64,000 nucleotides of DNA from NCBI GenBank assembly GCA_964247055.1, contig OZ176052.1:4216001-4280000 (forward strand), in the 5' to 3' direction. The notes under the pieces are model-generated. The model was not told where the DNA came from. It did not search any database and worked only from the letters and a program-made list of their open reading frames with translations. The DNA is from Paragordius varius. Taxonomy: Eukaryota > Nematomorpha. Positions 20,713-33,535 of this stretch are shown piece by piece. Numbering within the stretch: position 1 is the first letter of the stretch; every line of letters begins with the position of its first letter. The translations under genes were made by a program, and so were the position numbers.

Positions 20713-20964
20713 GCCCGTTGATAAAGAAGTAGATAGTGGAAATAATGAAAAAACGGTTCGTTTCCAAATAACTCCCATTATGTCAACATACATTGTGGCA
20801 TTTGTCGTGGGCGAATTTGAGTATGTCGAAGCCAGAACAGATGATCAGCGGGTCCTTTGTCGCGTTTATACACCCATTGGTAAAAAGGAACAGGGACGAT
20901 TTGCTCTTGAAGTACATAATATATATATAGCGGATTTTTTATAGTTAGCCTCTAGTGTTTAAAT

Positions 20965-21009
<45 letters not shown>

Positions 21010-21995
21010 GATTTTTTAATTTAGTTTGCAACTACTGTTTGAATAGTACAGTGGTACTTACTAAAAAAATTAAAGGACCACAAAAAGTATTTATCTTGAT
21101 TTAAGGGCCGCGCACCACCCATTACCGATAAAAGTTTTATAGATGTTTAACACTCATAAAGGGTAGGGGACTCCGGATTTGGAGTTTTCGTACTTGGTAA
21201 TCTGAAGCGATTTTTTTACGTAACACATGCCCTTGTGTACAACTAATAATTTTACAGATCATTAGAAAATGGCCTTTGCCGTTAGCGTATTTTAATGCCC
21301 CAGCCAACACCGCGGGGAAGTGGCAATATAGGACATTTTTGATTTAACACATTAAATATATATATATATATACACTCAAAATCAATTTAAAAATAAATCA
21401 GGGCCAATTAAAAGCACTTTTAGGACCGCGATCTAAGTAACATTAATAAATTTAATAGTTTAACACATTATTTTCCCTCATTTATAATGATTTTACTGTT
21501 GGTTGGAAAGTATATATAATATGGTTTGTAATCTCGATAATGTGAGGCTTTAGTAAAAAATTGATTTTTTTGTCAATAATTTAATTTATAGGAGCCTACT
21601 GATTATGGGAAAGATGGGCATGGTTTAATATTTCGTGAGAGTAAGTGACCCTTTTAAAAAATTGAACATTAGATTAAATTCAATCATAATATTAGTCATA
21701 TGTATATATATATATATATATGATAGTTTACAGATATTTAATTATTCTTTTTTATTTTTTTTGCTTTTTACCCACCAATTATTGTAATTTGGCGGGGAAT
21801 ATACATGCAATTGTATCATCCCAATTAAAACTCAATTTAGAAATCAAGTGCATGTAATCTGCATAGATTATTCGTTTATTACCCATTAGTTATTATTAAA
21901 AATAACTCTTTATCAGAGATGGTCTACTGGTCATTTTTTATAAATCTTTTTAGTTAATGATATATGCGTAATTTTTTTACCCTTATTTATATGTA

Positions 21996-22027
<32 letters not shown>

Positions 22028-25000
22028 CGCCTTTTGTTTATTTTGGGTTAAGGGCCAATTTTTTCCACACTCAAAATGATGTGGAATAACAAATGGCAAA
22101 ATAAAATTTGGCAGAAAATGTTCAAAACGAGTATATAATACACCTTACAGGCAAAAGGTGATATGAGCGCCTTTTATTATATTAACAAAATTATAATTAT
22201 AAATGATTGTTATCATATTCGAATTTTTATTTGATAATTTATCGGATATATACCGATTTCGTAACAAGTCGTTTTTTTAATTTTTTTGTTTTAAAATATT
22301 TAAGAAAACGAAAAGAATTTAATAAAATCAAATTTACAAAACGGTTACCGGTTAAAGATTAAGCCCATATTTACATTAAAATGTATTTAGCGGTGTGTGA
22401 TAAAAGCGATTATAATTAAATTAAGGATGCTAAAATTATCCTTAAAATTACTCCGGTAATAGATGTTTAAAATATTGAGGCACAATTGTGCAAAATTTCA
22501 TTTCATTGACGGTTATTAAATGGCGAGATTTTTACAGAATGCGAAAATGGTTTGTACAAAATTAAATTTAACCGTGTGCGAAGATTTTGGTTTAGTTTAC
22601 CATTTACAATTCAGATTCGCCCTCGAACAATTCAAATTCACCCTAAAAATTAATTTTGTGTTTTCGGGCTAATATAACTTATCCGTAATATGAAATATAT
22701 TTTTACTACATAGTTTATTATTTTTATAGCATTATGTTAATTTTAAACAGAATTTCATATTTTAAAAATATTATAATTAATAAGGGTAATTTTAAATCTG
22801 AAAAAAAAACACATAATTTTTAGGATGAATCTGAATTCGACGGTGAATTCGAATTGTTCGAAGGCGATGAATTTTTCAAGGGTGAATTTGAACTGTAAAT
22901 GGTATATTTATTTTTCTCACTAAATTTTATATAATAATACGTAATATCTGATATTATTTTTATTTAGGATTTGGGTTTTTTCTAAATATTTTTCTTGATA
23001 GATAAAACAGCATAAAAATTTATTTCCTTAATATATCTTTTTTGACTACAACAGGTTACGACTAAATCACTCGCTTTTTACGAAAAATATTTTGGCATTA
23101 AATACGAACTCCCTAAATGTGATTTAATATCCATCCCTGATTTCGCTTTTGGTGCCATGGAGAATTGGGGACTCATAACGTTCCGTGAAGTTTGCATTTT
23201 ATTGGATGAAAAAACATCGTCAACCAATACCAAAAATTACATTGCAATCGTCGTTGGTATGTATTTACGTATTTGTTTGTTTGTTAAAATGTAAAATTCT
23301 CACTTATCTCAAACAAATTACAAAAACATATTTTTATAATGTTGTAAACATTGATGGTTATTTCGTTTTTTTTTGTTTCATTAATTTTATGCTAGAAAAA
23401 GCTTGTTTTAAACTATATTAGACATCTTGATATAGTTAATTTTTTTGCAAAAATAATAACTTTTGGATGATAATATAGTATTGTATCGTTTTAACTTATA
23501 GGATTTATGCCTTAGATTTTATATTTTTTTTTGTCTAATATCTTATAGCTCATGAATTGGGTCATCAATGGTTTGGAAATTTAGCTACAATGGTATTCGT
23601 TTTCTATGCAATTATTTTATTGACAATTATATTTCCGATATTTATCAACAATTATGATTTACTAATAAAACAATGATGCCTATTATCTAAAAAATATGCT
23701 ATAATTTTACCAGTTTTTTTATTATTTTTATCAATTTTTTAATTAAACACTAAATACGTGATTTTTCACGTTCTAATAAATATTATCTTAATTTCGCTCG
23801 AAAATTAAACGCGAGTGTTTACTATTTAAAATTATTAGAGATACGTTATCTTATTTAAGATATTATTAATTTTCACTATTTTTATGTGTTACTTACGACT
23901 GAAATTATTTTATATTAGGAATGGTGGACATACCTTTGGTTGAATGAAGGTTTTGCTACATGGGTCAGTTTCCACTGTATTAGTCAAATTTATCCGGAAT
24001 ACGATATCTGGACGCAATTTGTTTCTTCGAGTTTTCATGAGGGAATTAGTTTGGATTCTTTGGCCACGAGCCATCCCATTGAGGTAAATATACTTTTTTT
24101 AAATTATTTAACCTTTATTATACCATTTACAGTTCAAATTCACCACCCTTGAACAATTCAAATTCAGCTTAAAAATAAAATATGTGTTTTCGAATTAATA
24201 TAACTCATTGATAATATGAAATATATCTTTATAACATAGTTTATTATTTTATCAGTCTTATTTTAATTTAAAACAAAATTTTTATTTTAAAAAATATATG
24301 AAAATATAGGTAATTTTTAATCATAAAAAACTTATATTTTATATGAGGGTATATTTGAATTGTACATGGTATATATTAATTTAAAATAGTTTTTGGTTTA
24401 ATCTATTATATATATTTTCATATATATTATTATTATGGTAGTTAGGGTGTTTGATTATTATATAATTTTTAGATATATTAAATCCATATTTTTTGTCTTT
24501 AACCTTATGTGGCAAAAAATTTGCAAATAATTCAAATTACCTTAGAAAATGGTGATTAGCATGAATCGACATTAAAAATAAAAATCTTTCTATTAAACAG
24601 ATAGAAAGGTATGACCCGATTTAAAAAATAATTTTTACGATAAAAAAAATAAAACAGTATGCAAAAGTTATTTTGACAAGATTATCAAGTTTTTGTGTAA
24701 AAAATCGGTTTGTCTGTCTAATTTTATTATTTTTAGGTTACAGTAAATCACCCCCATGAAATTGATGAAATTTTTGATGCCATATCTTACGAAAAGGGTG
24801 CATCTTTCCTTCGCATGATGAATGAATACTGTGGACCTGAGGTTAAATTATTTTAATATTTCAAATATTTATACACCAGGGTTTGAAACCACGCCTCGTT
24901 TTAGGTTTTAGTAAAACAGTTTATGTATTTTTTCGATTAAATTGATTCGTTTATACAAAAATAGGTAAAAATACCCCAAAAATCTTATTTAGCCGAAAAT

Positions 25001-28000
25001 TAACCGCGTAACCATTTTTGAAAAAAAAAATTAATTTTTTTAGAACAATCAGACCAGAACGGGGTTTCAAAAAAAATGTGCGAAACTTAACCTATTCAAA
25101 TCCTTGGTTTTTATTATATATATGTTTTATAATCTATTTATAATGACAGGCGTTTCAAAAGGCTCTAAATTTGTACCTTAATAAGTTCAAGTATAAGAAT
25201 GCATCAATCACGGATTTTATGAACGCTTTAGAGGAGGCTAGTGGTAAAAAATTGGGAGCTATGGATACATGGTACAAGAAAGTTGGGTATCCTCTCGTTA
25301 ATGTAAATTATTTTGATTGATTTAATTTAATTTTTTTGGTTTAACTTAAATGTCTGTATATGTTAATTTTTCTACTTGTTTTATTAATAAAGTTCTCCTT
25401 TATCCGCTATTTTCACCTTTCAAAGGAGTTAATACTATAATAATAATAATTATCATGTTTAATATGCGATAAATTTATTTAAACATGAATTATAGGATGA
25501 TATTTTATATCTTATTTTAAAAACTTGATTAAAGGTATAAATTTTTGTGTTGGTTTAAAGACATCAAAAAAATGTAAGTTTACAAAACGTGCGATACAGA
25601 TTGATGTAATTTTGTTTTAAAGATTAATTAACTAATCTGATGTTTTCAAAAATTATTTTTGCAAAATGTGCCATAATTCCAATATTTTTTGGTTAAAGAT
25701 TTTTTTAAATTACAATAAAAATTGAAATTATACGGACAAACCGTAAAAATAAGACAAACATTTTTATCTAAAAGACAACCATACCATACTTTTTAAAACA
25801 TTAATTTTTCCATACAAGCTATTAAGTTATAATTATACAATATAGAATTGATTGTGTTAGTATATATGTCTCTATTTTACACTTAATCATTTATAAACGA
25901 GTTATATTAAAATCAAGATTTTACTAATATGGGTGTCTTTAAAAAAATATTTGTCTTTATATTTTTGCGTTTTGTCCATATAATTTTATTTTTTACTGTA
26001 AATAATTAAATAAAAAAAGTTTAACTAATTTTGCAAAACATATGATATCATATATTGATTTTATTTTAGTTTTAATAGATTTATGGTAACTAGTTATATA
26101 ACAAAAAATTTATTTTTTAGGTTGAAGAAGTTAAAGACGGAAAATCACGTAAACTTAAATTGTCTCAACAAAAGTTTTTGCTTACAGGTCCAGTCAACGG
26201 TATGTACCATATAACTTTATATTTTGAAAAATTATAATGTTGGAATATATAGAAAATATTTATTTAACACTTGGATACAACACATTCATTTTAGTCCTTC
26301 GATTCAAATTGGGGTAGTTAAATACCCCAGGCCTGTTTAAAATTAACTTTAAAAAATATGGAAGGAATCAAAACGATGGCAAAATCTTGCACCTATATAA
26401 CATTAATAATCCGAAATATATAAAAAAATTTATTCAAAAATACTTGATATTACTTATTTTAAGCTAAAACCGAAAGGTAAAAATTTAGTCAACGTGACAT
26501 GCTCGCAATGGTAAAATTGAAAAATAATAAAAAATAAACAGTTTTTTCCATTTCTATCAATCTTAGATGTAATTTAAATAAAAAATTAGCTTCAATTTTA
26601 CCCTTAAAATTAAATGAAGACGATATTTAACAAAAATTTTGTATAATAAAAATGGCGTCGAAGTAGTTTGACATGGAGCTGTTTTTTCAAAACTAAATTT
26701 TATTTAAATTTTTTGGCATATTTATATTATTTTTATTAGGATAGAAGCATAAATTTAAATTAGGACCGTTTCCTTCAGTAGTTTTTAAAAAATCCTAACT
26801 TAAATTTAGTCTGGGGTATTTAGATACCCCAATTTGAATCGAAGTGTTAAACTGTATTTAAAGTTTGTTTAAAAACTAATATAAGTGGTAGTTTTTTTAG
26901 ATTCTTAATGCATGTTTTATATATTATTAAGTTTGATGAATGCATATTAAAAATGTACATGTGGTTAAAATGTTTTTTGAAAATGAATATAATCTTTGAT
27001 AAAAATATATTCAAATAGCTATTATTAACCATATATATTCTTTTTAAATGAATAATCTTTGATAAACGAAATTCCAAATATAAACATTAATAACCATATA
27101 TATATTCTTTTCTGGTATGATATATTTTTAGATGGTACTGTTTGGCAAATCCCCATGACATTTTGCAGTAAAAGTTCACCCAAAAAGCACATTGCTTCAA
27201 CTTTAATCGATAAGCAAAATCAAGAATTTGTAATTAATGATGTTACACCCGAGGATTGGATTAAGGTCCGAATTAAATTCACAATTTTTTAATAAGTTAT
27301 CCATTATTCATTTTGATTTATTCATTAAAGAGTTTTTTCGGAATTTTTCTTGGCTAATTTCAGAATAAAATATATTTGCATGTCCAATAGTTTTATCTTT
27401 TGTTTGTAAATTTATAGGAGAAACTTACTAGTTTATTTATTGCCAGATAGCATATACGATATATAAAGAAATATTGGTTTAAAGTTGGTGAATATTAACA
27501 TAAACTATATTTTTGCTGTTTATAACTAATAAAATTGCTCCTTACTGTAAATGCTATTTGTTTATCAATAATTAATAAAAAACTAATAATGTATGTTAAC
27601 TATAATTTTATGAATGCGCTTTTTACGCACCTACATAGTTGAACTGTGAGACTGTCAGTTTTTGTCGAATTCATTACAGTCCAGAAATGTTGGCTGCTAT
27701 TAAACCGGCCATAGAGAATAATACACTTAAACCGCTGGATCGATATGGGATTGAAAGTGATTCTTTTGCTTTGGTAAGTAGAATTATAAATAATTGTAAA
27801 GAAATACAAAACATATAAACTGTAAGGCAAACTTTTTATACTTTTGTTAAATTTAGGTTTTTTTACAAAAACTAAAATGATCATAAAGTATAGAATTCAT
27901 GTTACCAGTTTACATAAATGTTTATTTTACAACCCGGAACAATAGATTATCTTATAAAAATCTCTAAAAATATTTTAACCTTTAGTATTCAGGTTTTGTC

Positions 28001-31000
28001 TATTTTATTTTTTACTTGTCATTAATAATATATATGAATTATACATTTATATATGATGAATCTATATAGGAATCTCTTTGATGCTTATGATTACAAAATA
28101 ATCTGATATCAAATACTATTTTCCCTATTTTTTAGTGCTGTGTTACCCCTAGTGACCGCTTAAAATAATGTCAGCTTTATATAAATTTAGTACGGACATT
28201 ATAAAACCTTATTCTAATGTAAAATGTGAAAGTATTGAAGCCCTATTATTTTTACATTAATTTATTTCATTAAAACTCTTCTAACAAATATAATTTCTTT
28301 TTTGTTATTTTTTTTATAAGTGGACAAACTAGTTTTTATTATCTTTAACGGTTATTCGACCCAACATAAATTATGGTCCCCATACATTTATTTTCTGTTA
28401 ACATTTTAAGGTGCAAGCAGGTGTTATGCCATTAAAAGAGTTTTTGGACCTGCTTCAAGCTTATCGCAATGAAACAGATTATGCCGTGTGGTGTGACATT
28501 TCTAGCTCCTTAGGTGTTTTGGGTATCATAGCTCAATACATTCCGGATGGTGAAGGTTGGTTGGTTTTATTAATTAGCCTTTATTAATTTTCCAGTAGGT
28601 GACTTTTTTGCTTTTTATGATGCCAAAAAATCTTAAAACTAGATTTTTTATAGTTGTTAAAAAAAGGTTTGAATTTGCCGTTTCCACCATGCTTCGAAAT
28701 ACAATAAAAACATGTTTTAAACACCATTTAGCTAAGTTGTTAAGCAAAGTATACAGTATTTTTTCATATTATTTCCATTATTATTATTTAATTTACAAAA
28801 GTTTAAAGTGATAGGTTTTTTAATGAAATTAGATGTCAAGAAACTTTTAACTGTATATTTTCTATACAGGCGGAAATCATCATGAAGGATCAGATTTACA
28901 AAATTTGGGCAAAGAAACGAAAACTCAACAACTTTTCAAGAAATACGCTATTAATTTGCTGACACCGATTTACGAGAAGCTAGGGTGGGACCCTAAACCT
29001 GGGCAAAGTAATCTTTCTCAAATAAATTTTGGATTTGCCGCAATATATTATCAATATTTTATGTAGTTGAATAAAAATATATGGTTATTAAATGGTATTA
29101 TGCCTACAGTTATGTTTAGAATGTTAAAATGCAAAAATTGTTATGATTTATTTTATGCCTTTAACACCTATCTTCCCTCATGATTGCGTTTAATAAACTA
29201 TTAGTGTTAGGGTAAAGTTTGAGACGATAATATTTCCTATATAAATATATTGCATTAGTATACTATGGGTTCTTTGAGGTTGAAATTTTTTTTTAGGCTT
29301 GATAAGATTTAATTATTTTATAGAAGATAAACTAGATCTTGATTTTTAAAAATGTAGGCAAATCTAAATAATTCTTTCCAATAAACGAACTAAAAAATTT
29401 AATTGGTTTTATATAGTCGTAATTTCTTTATCCTATGTTTATGTTTTAATATTTTTTTCGAATTTGAGCTGAAAATACGACCCGCAAAGGCATTTGAGTT
29501 TGGCACTCTTGATCTAAAAACAATGTATTTATAGAGTCAACAATAATATACCCACATGAGTCAATATATACCATTTACAATATTTCACCCTCTAACAGTT
29601 CAAATCCCTAAAAATAAATCATGTGTTTTCGAACTAATAAAACTTATTATTAAAATGAAATATATTTTTATGGCATAGTTTATTATGTTTTCAGTATTAT
29701 GTTAATTTAAAACAAAATATTATTTTTTTAAATATAGGTAATTTTTTAATATTAAAAAACACATAATCGATTGAGGGTAAATTTGAATTGTAAATGGTAT
29801 ATATAATAAGAAATTCACTTATATTTTCACAAAAAAAATGTGTGATAGATCACGTTGATGCAATGTTACGTGTAATTATTTTAAGCCGTCTGGCCCGTTA
29901 TGATTACCCTCCGGTGGTGGAGGAAGCAAAAAAACGATTTACAGCTCTTTGCAATAATGATAGCAAAACTTGCAATGAAATGTCCGGAGATATGCGTGCC
30001 GCTGTATAATACATAATACATACCTTCTTTTTTTGCTAAAAATTATATAGTAAATTTGGAGAAGTAAACCAACTGAAAAAGTATTAAAGACAATGAATGA
30101 TGATTTTGATTTTCTAAAAAATGAAAGAATGCCTTTTATTTTAATTGCGGGATTATATAGTTTTGATATAAGAATCAAATACCGTATTAACATTCTTGTG
30201 GCCAATTGATAATACCTAGCGTTCATGATATAAAATAGAATCTGTCCATTATTAAATAGACAGATTTAATTTATCCAGGATCGAAAAAAAATTATTAAAT
30301 CTCAATCATTTTTTTTGTTGCGCCGATAGGCCAACATAAATATGCATACTCTGCTATGGTGTTTTTGGATAAAAGAGGCACTTTTTTATTTTTATCACAT
30401 GTATTTATAAAACATTTTTAAATTGCAGATTTACACTGCCATGCTTTCCAATGCTGATGAAAAGATGTACAATCAATTTCTTGAGGTCTGTATTACATGA
30501 TTATATAATTGATTTAGTAATTTGTTTAGATATTTTTCATCTGTTTAATAATCATTTCCTCTTGTTAGATGGCGCGTAAGAGTAATCAACAGGAGGAAAA
30601 GGTTCGAATCTATGCTCGCCTCGGACTTAAGAATGATCCTAAACTCATTCAAAAAACGTTGGATATCGCTAATTCGGTAATCTTGTAATACATTGATAAA
30701 TTTTTAGCTTATTATAAAGAGTATGCTGTTAATTATAATCTTACTTTTAATAGACAAAATTTATTGTCACATAGCTTAGTTAATTTTTTAATGATATTAA
30801 AATTCTTAAATTTACACCAAATTTATGTTCAATGAATTAGCTTTTATTTGACCACAACCAATATAAATATTTCCAATGTTTGAATCATATGTTCTGAATA
30901 ATATAGGATGAAATTCGTTTGCAAGATAAAGTGAGTGTCTTTAGTAGCATTTGTGGTCACAAGCTGGGACGTCAAATGACTTGGGATTACCTTAAGAATA

Positions 31001-31992
31001 ATTGGGAACGCGTTTTGCAATGGTATGGAGGTTTGCACCTTATGTCACGATTGATTAAGGTATAGTTTAGTTTGTAATTTAGTTTAAATATAATTTTTAT
31101 GATTATTATCAAAAATTATTTAATGATATTAACAACACGTTTTTTAGTTTCATTTATCATTTAGTATATAGTATATTTTATTTTTACATTTGACAAAGAT
31201 AACTAGTAAAATTAATTCAATCATTGCTAAATTATTAATCTAATATTAATGTAAATATTTTTCTTTTTGCAGAATGTAACCAGTAATTTTGCTTCGGAAG
31301 ACGCTGCTAAGGATTTGGAGGTATTTTTTATTTTGCAATTCACTAAAAACTGAAAAAAGTGTTATAAGATGTGCCGGTGATGTACTACAAAAGAAATTTT
31401 AAATAATTTTATGGTCATTTTTTGACTAAATCTTATAAATACGGTTATCTATTATCTATCGCAGAGGTGTTCAACACAAATGACTTCACAGGCTATATTT
31501 TGGTTTTAAAAATTTGCCGGCCGCACATAGTTTTGGAGGTCTGCGTGTTTGACTTCTCTGATCTATTATAATTAATATTAGTAAATAGGAACCGCAAATT
31601 ACATGTATTGTATACCAGTTTTAAATTGTTTAGAGTTTTGTTTCCATATTACAGTCATGTATCCTATCTTTTATCAAAAATTTATTTATTTTTTTCGTTA
31701 AATGCTTGTTTTTTTCCATTCTTTAACAAATATTTATACCCATGTAACGAAAAACAAATAAATTTTTGATAAAATAAAGGATACATGACTGTATATAATT
31801 AGAAAGTACATTTTTTTATTTAATCGACTAACTAATTATGTTTTATATAATTAGACCTTTTTTAAAACGCACGAAGCCCCGGCTGCCGAAATGGCTATAC
31901 CTCAATCAATAGAAAACATAAGGATCAATGCAAGTATGCTTAAACGTGATGGCCAAAAATTCAAGGAATATTTGACTCAAAATGTTAAATAA
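19142..31992 (+). CDS. NPEPPS: puromycin-sensitive aminopeptidase (M1 family), 21 exons
   Basis: Zinc aminopeptidase of the M1 family, cytosolic. Exons: 19142-19288, 19313-19394, 19430-19626, 19707-19814, 20714-20911, 23055-23256, 23549-23592, 23919-24083, 24737-24841, 25150-25302, 26121-26199, 27132-27265, 27639-27773, 28411-28549, 28870-29007, 29849-30003, 30429-30485, 30569-30676, 30907-31059, 31273-31320, 31855-31992. Together they give 2685 nt in frame, 894 aa (human about 919). Seen: GAMEN at 277-281, zinc site HELGH at 313-317 with the third ligand in WLNEG (E336, 18 residues on), and the catalytic Tyr in ISYEKG (Y399). The C-terminal helical domain is complete, ending EYLTQNVK. There is no signal peptide or membrane anchor. 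The conserved GTVGFYRTQYS stretch is diverged to [11 protein letters not shown]. Introns 1 and 2 are 24 and 35 nt; the longest (2143 nt, intron 5) and several others carry MITEs. AATAAA is at 32030. Confidence 0.95.
19289..19312 (+). other. ultrashort intron, 24 nt (aminopeptidase intron 1)
   Basis: GTATATTAT to TTGTTTTAG, phase 0, between TIDLE and IKEPIDK. The acceptor TAG is an in-frame stop if retained. Confidence 0.88.
19395..19429 (+). other. very short intron, 35 nt (aminopeptidase intron 2)
   Basis: GTATTTTATA to TTTATGTTAG, phase 1. It joins KK to [13 protein letters not shown] falls in frame if retained. Confidence 0.85.
20092..20629 (-). mobile_element. TTAA MITE, copy 5, worn, in aminopeptidase intron 4
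   Basis: Reverse orientation. It begins near AATACTTGGATACA and ends AAGTGTTAA, with the interior around ATACTTGTAATTATTTATTT and AAAAATGGTGCTAAAGTAG shared with the other copies. The left TTAA has become TTATAA-like. It lies in the intron between exons 4 and 5. Confidence 0.75.
20682..20710. repeat. TA microsatellite
   Basis: A run of TA dinucleotides just before the exon 5 acceptor at 20713. Similar runs lie at 20967-21006, 21357-21372, 21701-21721 and 22000-22025 in the next intron and at 52333-52361 beyond SART1. Confidence 0.9.
21052..21130 (+). mobile_element. solo hAT end in aminopeptidase intron 5
   Basis: CAGTGGTACTTACTAAAAAA with AAAGGACCACA and GGGCCGCGCACC resembles the end of the hAT at 37856-43693. 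No matching right end is found. Confidence 0.5.
22607..22915. mobile_element. TATACCATTTACA MITE, copy 1
   Basis: The inverted ends are ACCATTTACAATTC and GAACTGTAAATGGTATA; subterminal parts pair CAAATTCACCCT with AGGGTGAATTTG. About 300 bp, non-coding, in aminopeptidase intron 5. Other copies are at 24119-24374, 29567-29802 and 54754-55000. A TA target duplication is likely, which would fit Tc1/mariner; the superfamily is not proven. Confidence 0.75.
24119..24374. mobile_element. TATACCATTTACA MITE, copy 2
   Basis: Same ends and interior (GTGTTTTCGAATTAATATAA, ATAACATAGTTTATTATTTT) as copy 1. It lies in aminopeptidase intron 8, about 35 bp past the exon 8 donor. Confidence 0.75.
25711..26000. 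mobile_element. TACTGTA MITE, copy 1
   Basis: The inverted ends pair AAATTATACGGACAAA with TTTGTCCATATAATTTT and finish in TTTTTACTGTA. It is about 290 bp, non-coding, in aminopeptidase intron 10. Other copies are at 46737-47039 and 50307-50574. ACTGTA next to a TA site suggests a Tc1/mariner origin. Confidence 0.7.
26264..26850 (-). mobile_element. TTAA MITE, copy 6, complete, in aminopeptidase intron 11
   Basis: A 587-bp reverse copy with TTAACACTTGG at one end and GAAGTGTTAA at the other, and both subterminal palindromes. It is the best reference for the long left end, which carries an extra stretch (TACAACACATTCATTTTAG) before the TTCGATTCAAATTGGGG word. Confidence 0.88.
29567..29802. 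mobile_element. TATACCATTTACA MITE, copy 3
   Basis: Starts TATACCATTTACAAT and ends TTGAATTGTAAATGGTATA. It ends about 45 bp before aminopeptidase exon 16, so it supplies most of the sequence next to that acceptor. Confidence 0.75.
31462..31560 (+). mobile_element. 99-bp hAT MITE
   Basis: Ends CAGAGGTGTTCAACAC and GTGTTTGACTTCTCTG are inverted repeats of the classic hAT form. The flanks ATCTATCG and ATCTATTA match at 6 of 8 bases. In aminopeptidase intron 20. Confidence 0.65.
31649..31796. mobile_element. 148-bp palindromic MITE
   Basis: The two halves fold on each other (ACAGTCATGTATCC with GGATACATGACTGT; TCAAAAATTTATTTATTT with AAATAAATTTTTGA), leaving a loop of about 40 bases. In aminopeptidase intron 20, beside the 99-bp hAT MITE. 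Confidence 0.75.
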
Positions 31993-33534
31993 TAATAATT
32001 TGTTTTTGTTCAAAATCTTTTTTATGTAAAATAAATGCCATGTATTCATAATAATTCATTCTATGCACGCACCTTAGTTTATTAATTTTGTATTAATAAT
32101 TATCTTATCTTATTGAATGTAACTAGTATATATCTATGTGAAATAATCATTTTAGACATTTTTTATGCACATTTTATGTTTCTAGCATCTAATTCATGTT
32201 ACAACTTCAGTTTAGTTAATAATAAATATTTCAGTTTATATGTGTTATACACATAGTACTTTCTTCTAAACACAATTATATAGATTATTTGACCTTTTAA
32301 TTATCTTTGAGGGTAAATTAATTATGAATCATTGTTTTCCTTTAATACTCTGTATGCAGGGGTCAGCAACCTTTTTGGAAAAAAAAGCCAGTATGCCAAA
32401 CATTTTACATATCTGGATAATATCTTTGGTACATTAAATGAAGAATTGATTAAAATAATTATTCTAAAAAATACAACTTTTCGTTTGCATAAAAATTTTT
32501 TAACCGATGACGAAATAATTTATATTGTACTTTAGTCAACAAAGTTTGTCGTTTTTGTTTAATAACGATTGCAACAAATGCAGCAATAATTTTTTTTAAT
32601 GTGAGAAATAAACAATATTAGTTTACGCTGAAAGCATTTTATAGAAAACGACCCCGTTAATTAATTTTCTTTTTCCTTATAAAATTAATTTATTAAGGTA
32701 AATTATAGTGTCCGCAAAAAGTATATTCCGCGTCAACTTTATTTGCGAAATAATGTATGGTTAGTACCGTTTTTGTGAATAATAATAGATGAAAACATTT
32801 TCAATATTTACAACTTTGATGAATTGGGCAATATTAAAATTAAGCCCTATAAGTGAACTTTTGCCTATATATATACTAATGTTTATTTTATCTGCAATGA
32901 AGATGGAGCAGCAAACTGGCCCAATCGAAAAATGCTAATTTTTTTAAGGAACTCTTGCAAACAAATAAAAGAATTGATTTTGGGCAAAAATTATATTAAT
33001 TTTTTAGTAAATTGGACAGCCGGGGCATGAAAGCCAACACCTGATGTAATTGATCTATTTGTCATGTTTTGAAATGCATCGCTTCTAGCGAAAATGAAAT
33101 GTATTGATTTGTATACCTTATATAACACGAATAATTACAGCTTCGGTGAAAATTTAGGTTAAATGTGCTAAAACTTTTGGAAATCAGATTTTGTCAATTT
33201 TGGATTTTATTTAAACTCTCGTTAAAATTATCAAGTTATTGTCGTGGTATGGTAAAAAACAACAAATCGTTGAAATTAAACAAATTTTTCCCTGTGTTTC
33301 ATAACTATAATTTGGTACTCATTTCAAACAAACGTTTTTATACATTTTTATATCCTGTGACATCAAAATGGCCCTACACAACTGCATTTTAAATTATAAT
33401 TAAATTTATATAAAAAGGCGATTTTTCTCTTTAAATCGCGTTTGTACTGTATAGTGACTATAAAAAATATAATTTAATAATCTTATTCAATATCTAATTT
33501 ACAAAGATGTTTATTGATTATATGGTTGGTATTA
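31993..33534. other. 3' flank of the aminopeptidase gene, no gene
   Basis: AATAAA at 32030. At 32357 a hAT-like end CAGGGGTCAGCAACC is seen without a partner. Open frames at 32332-32535 and 33165-33392 have no recognisable content. Confidence 0.5.
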
Positions 33535-33535
33535 T

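Noticed and set aside
33165-33392. A 75-residue ORF
   Set aside because: No domain, composition as expected from A/T-rich DNA, and no splice or regulatory context.
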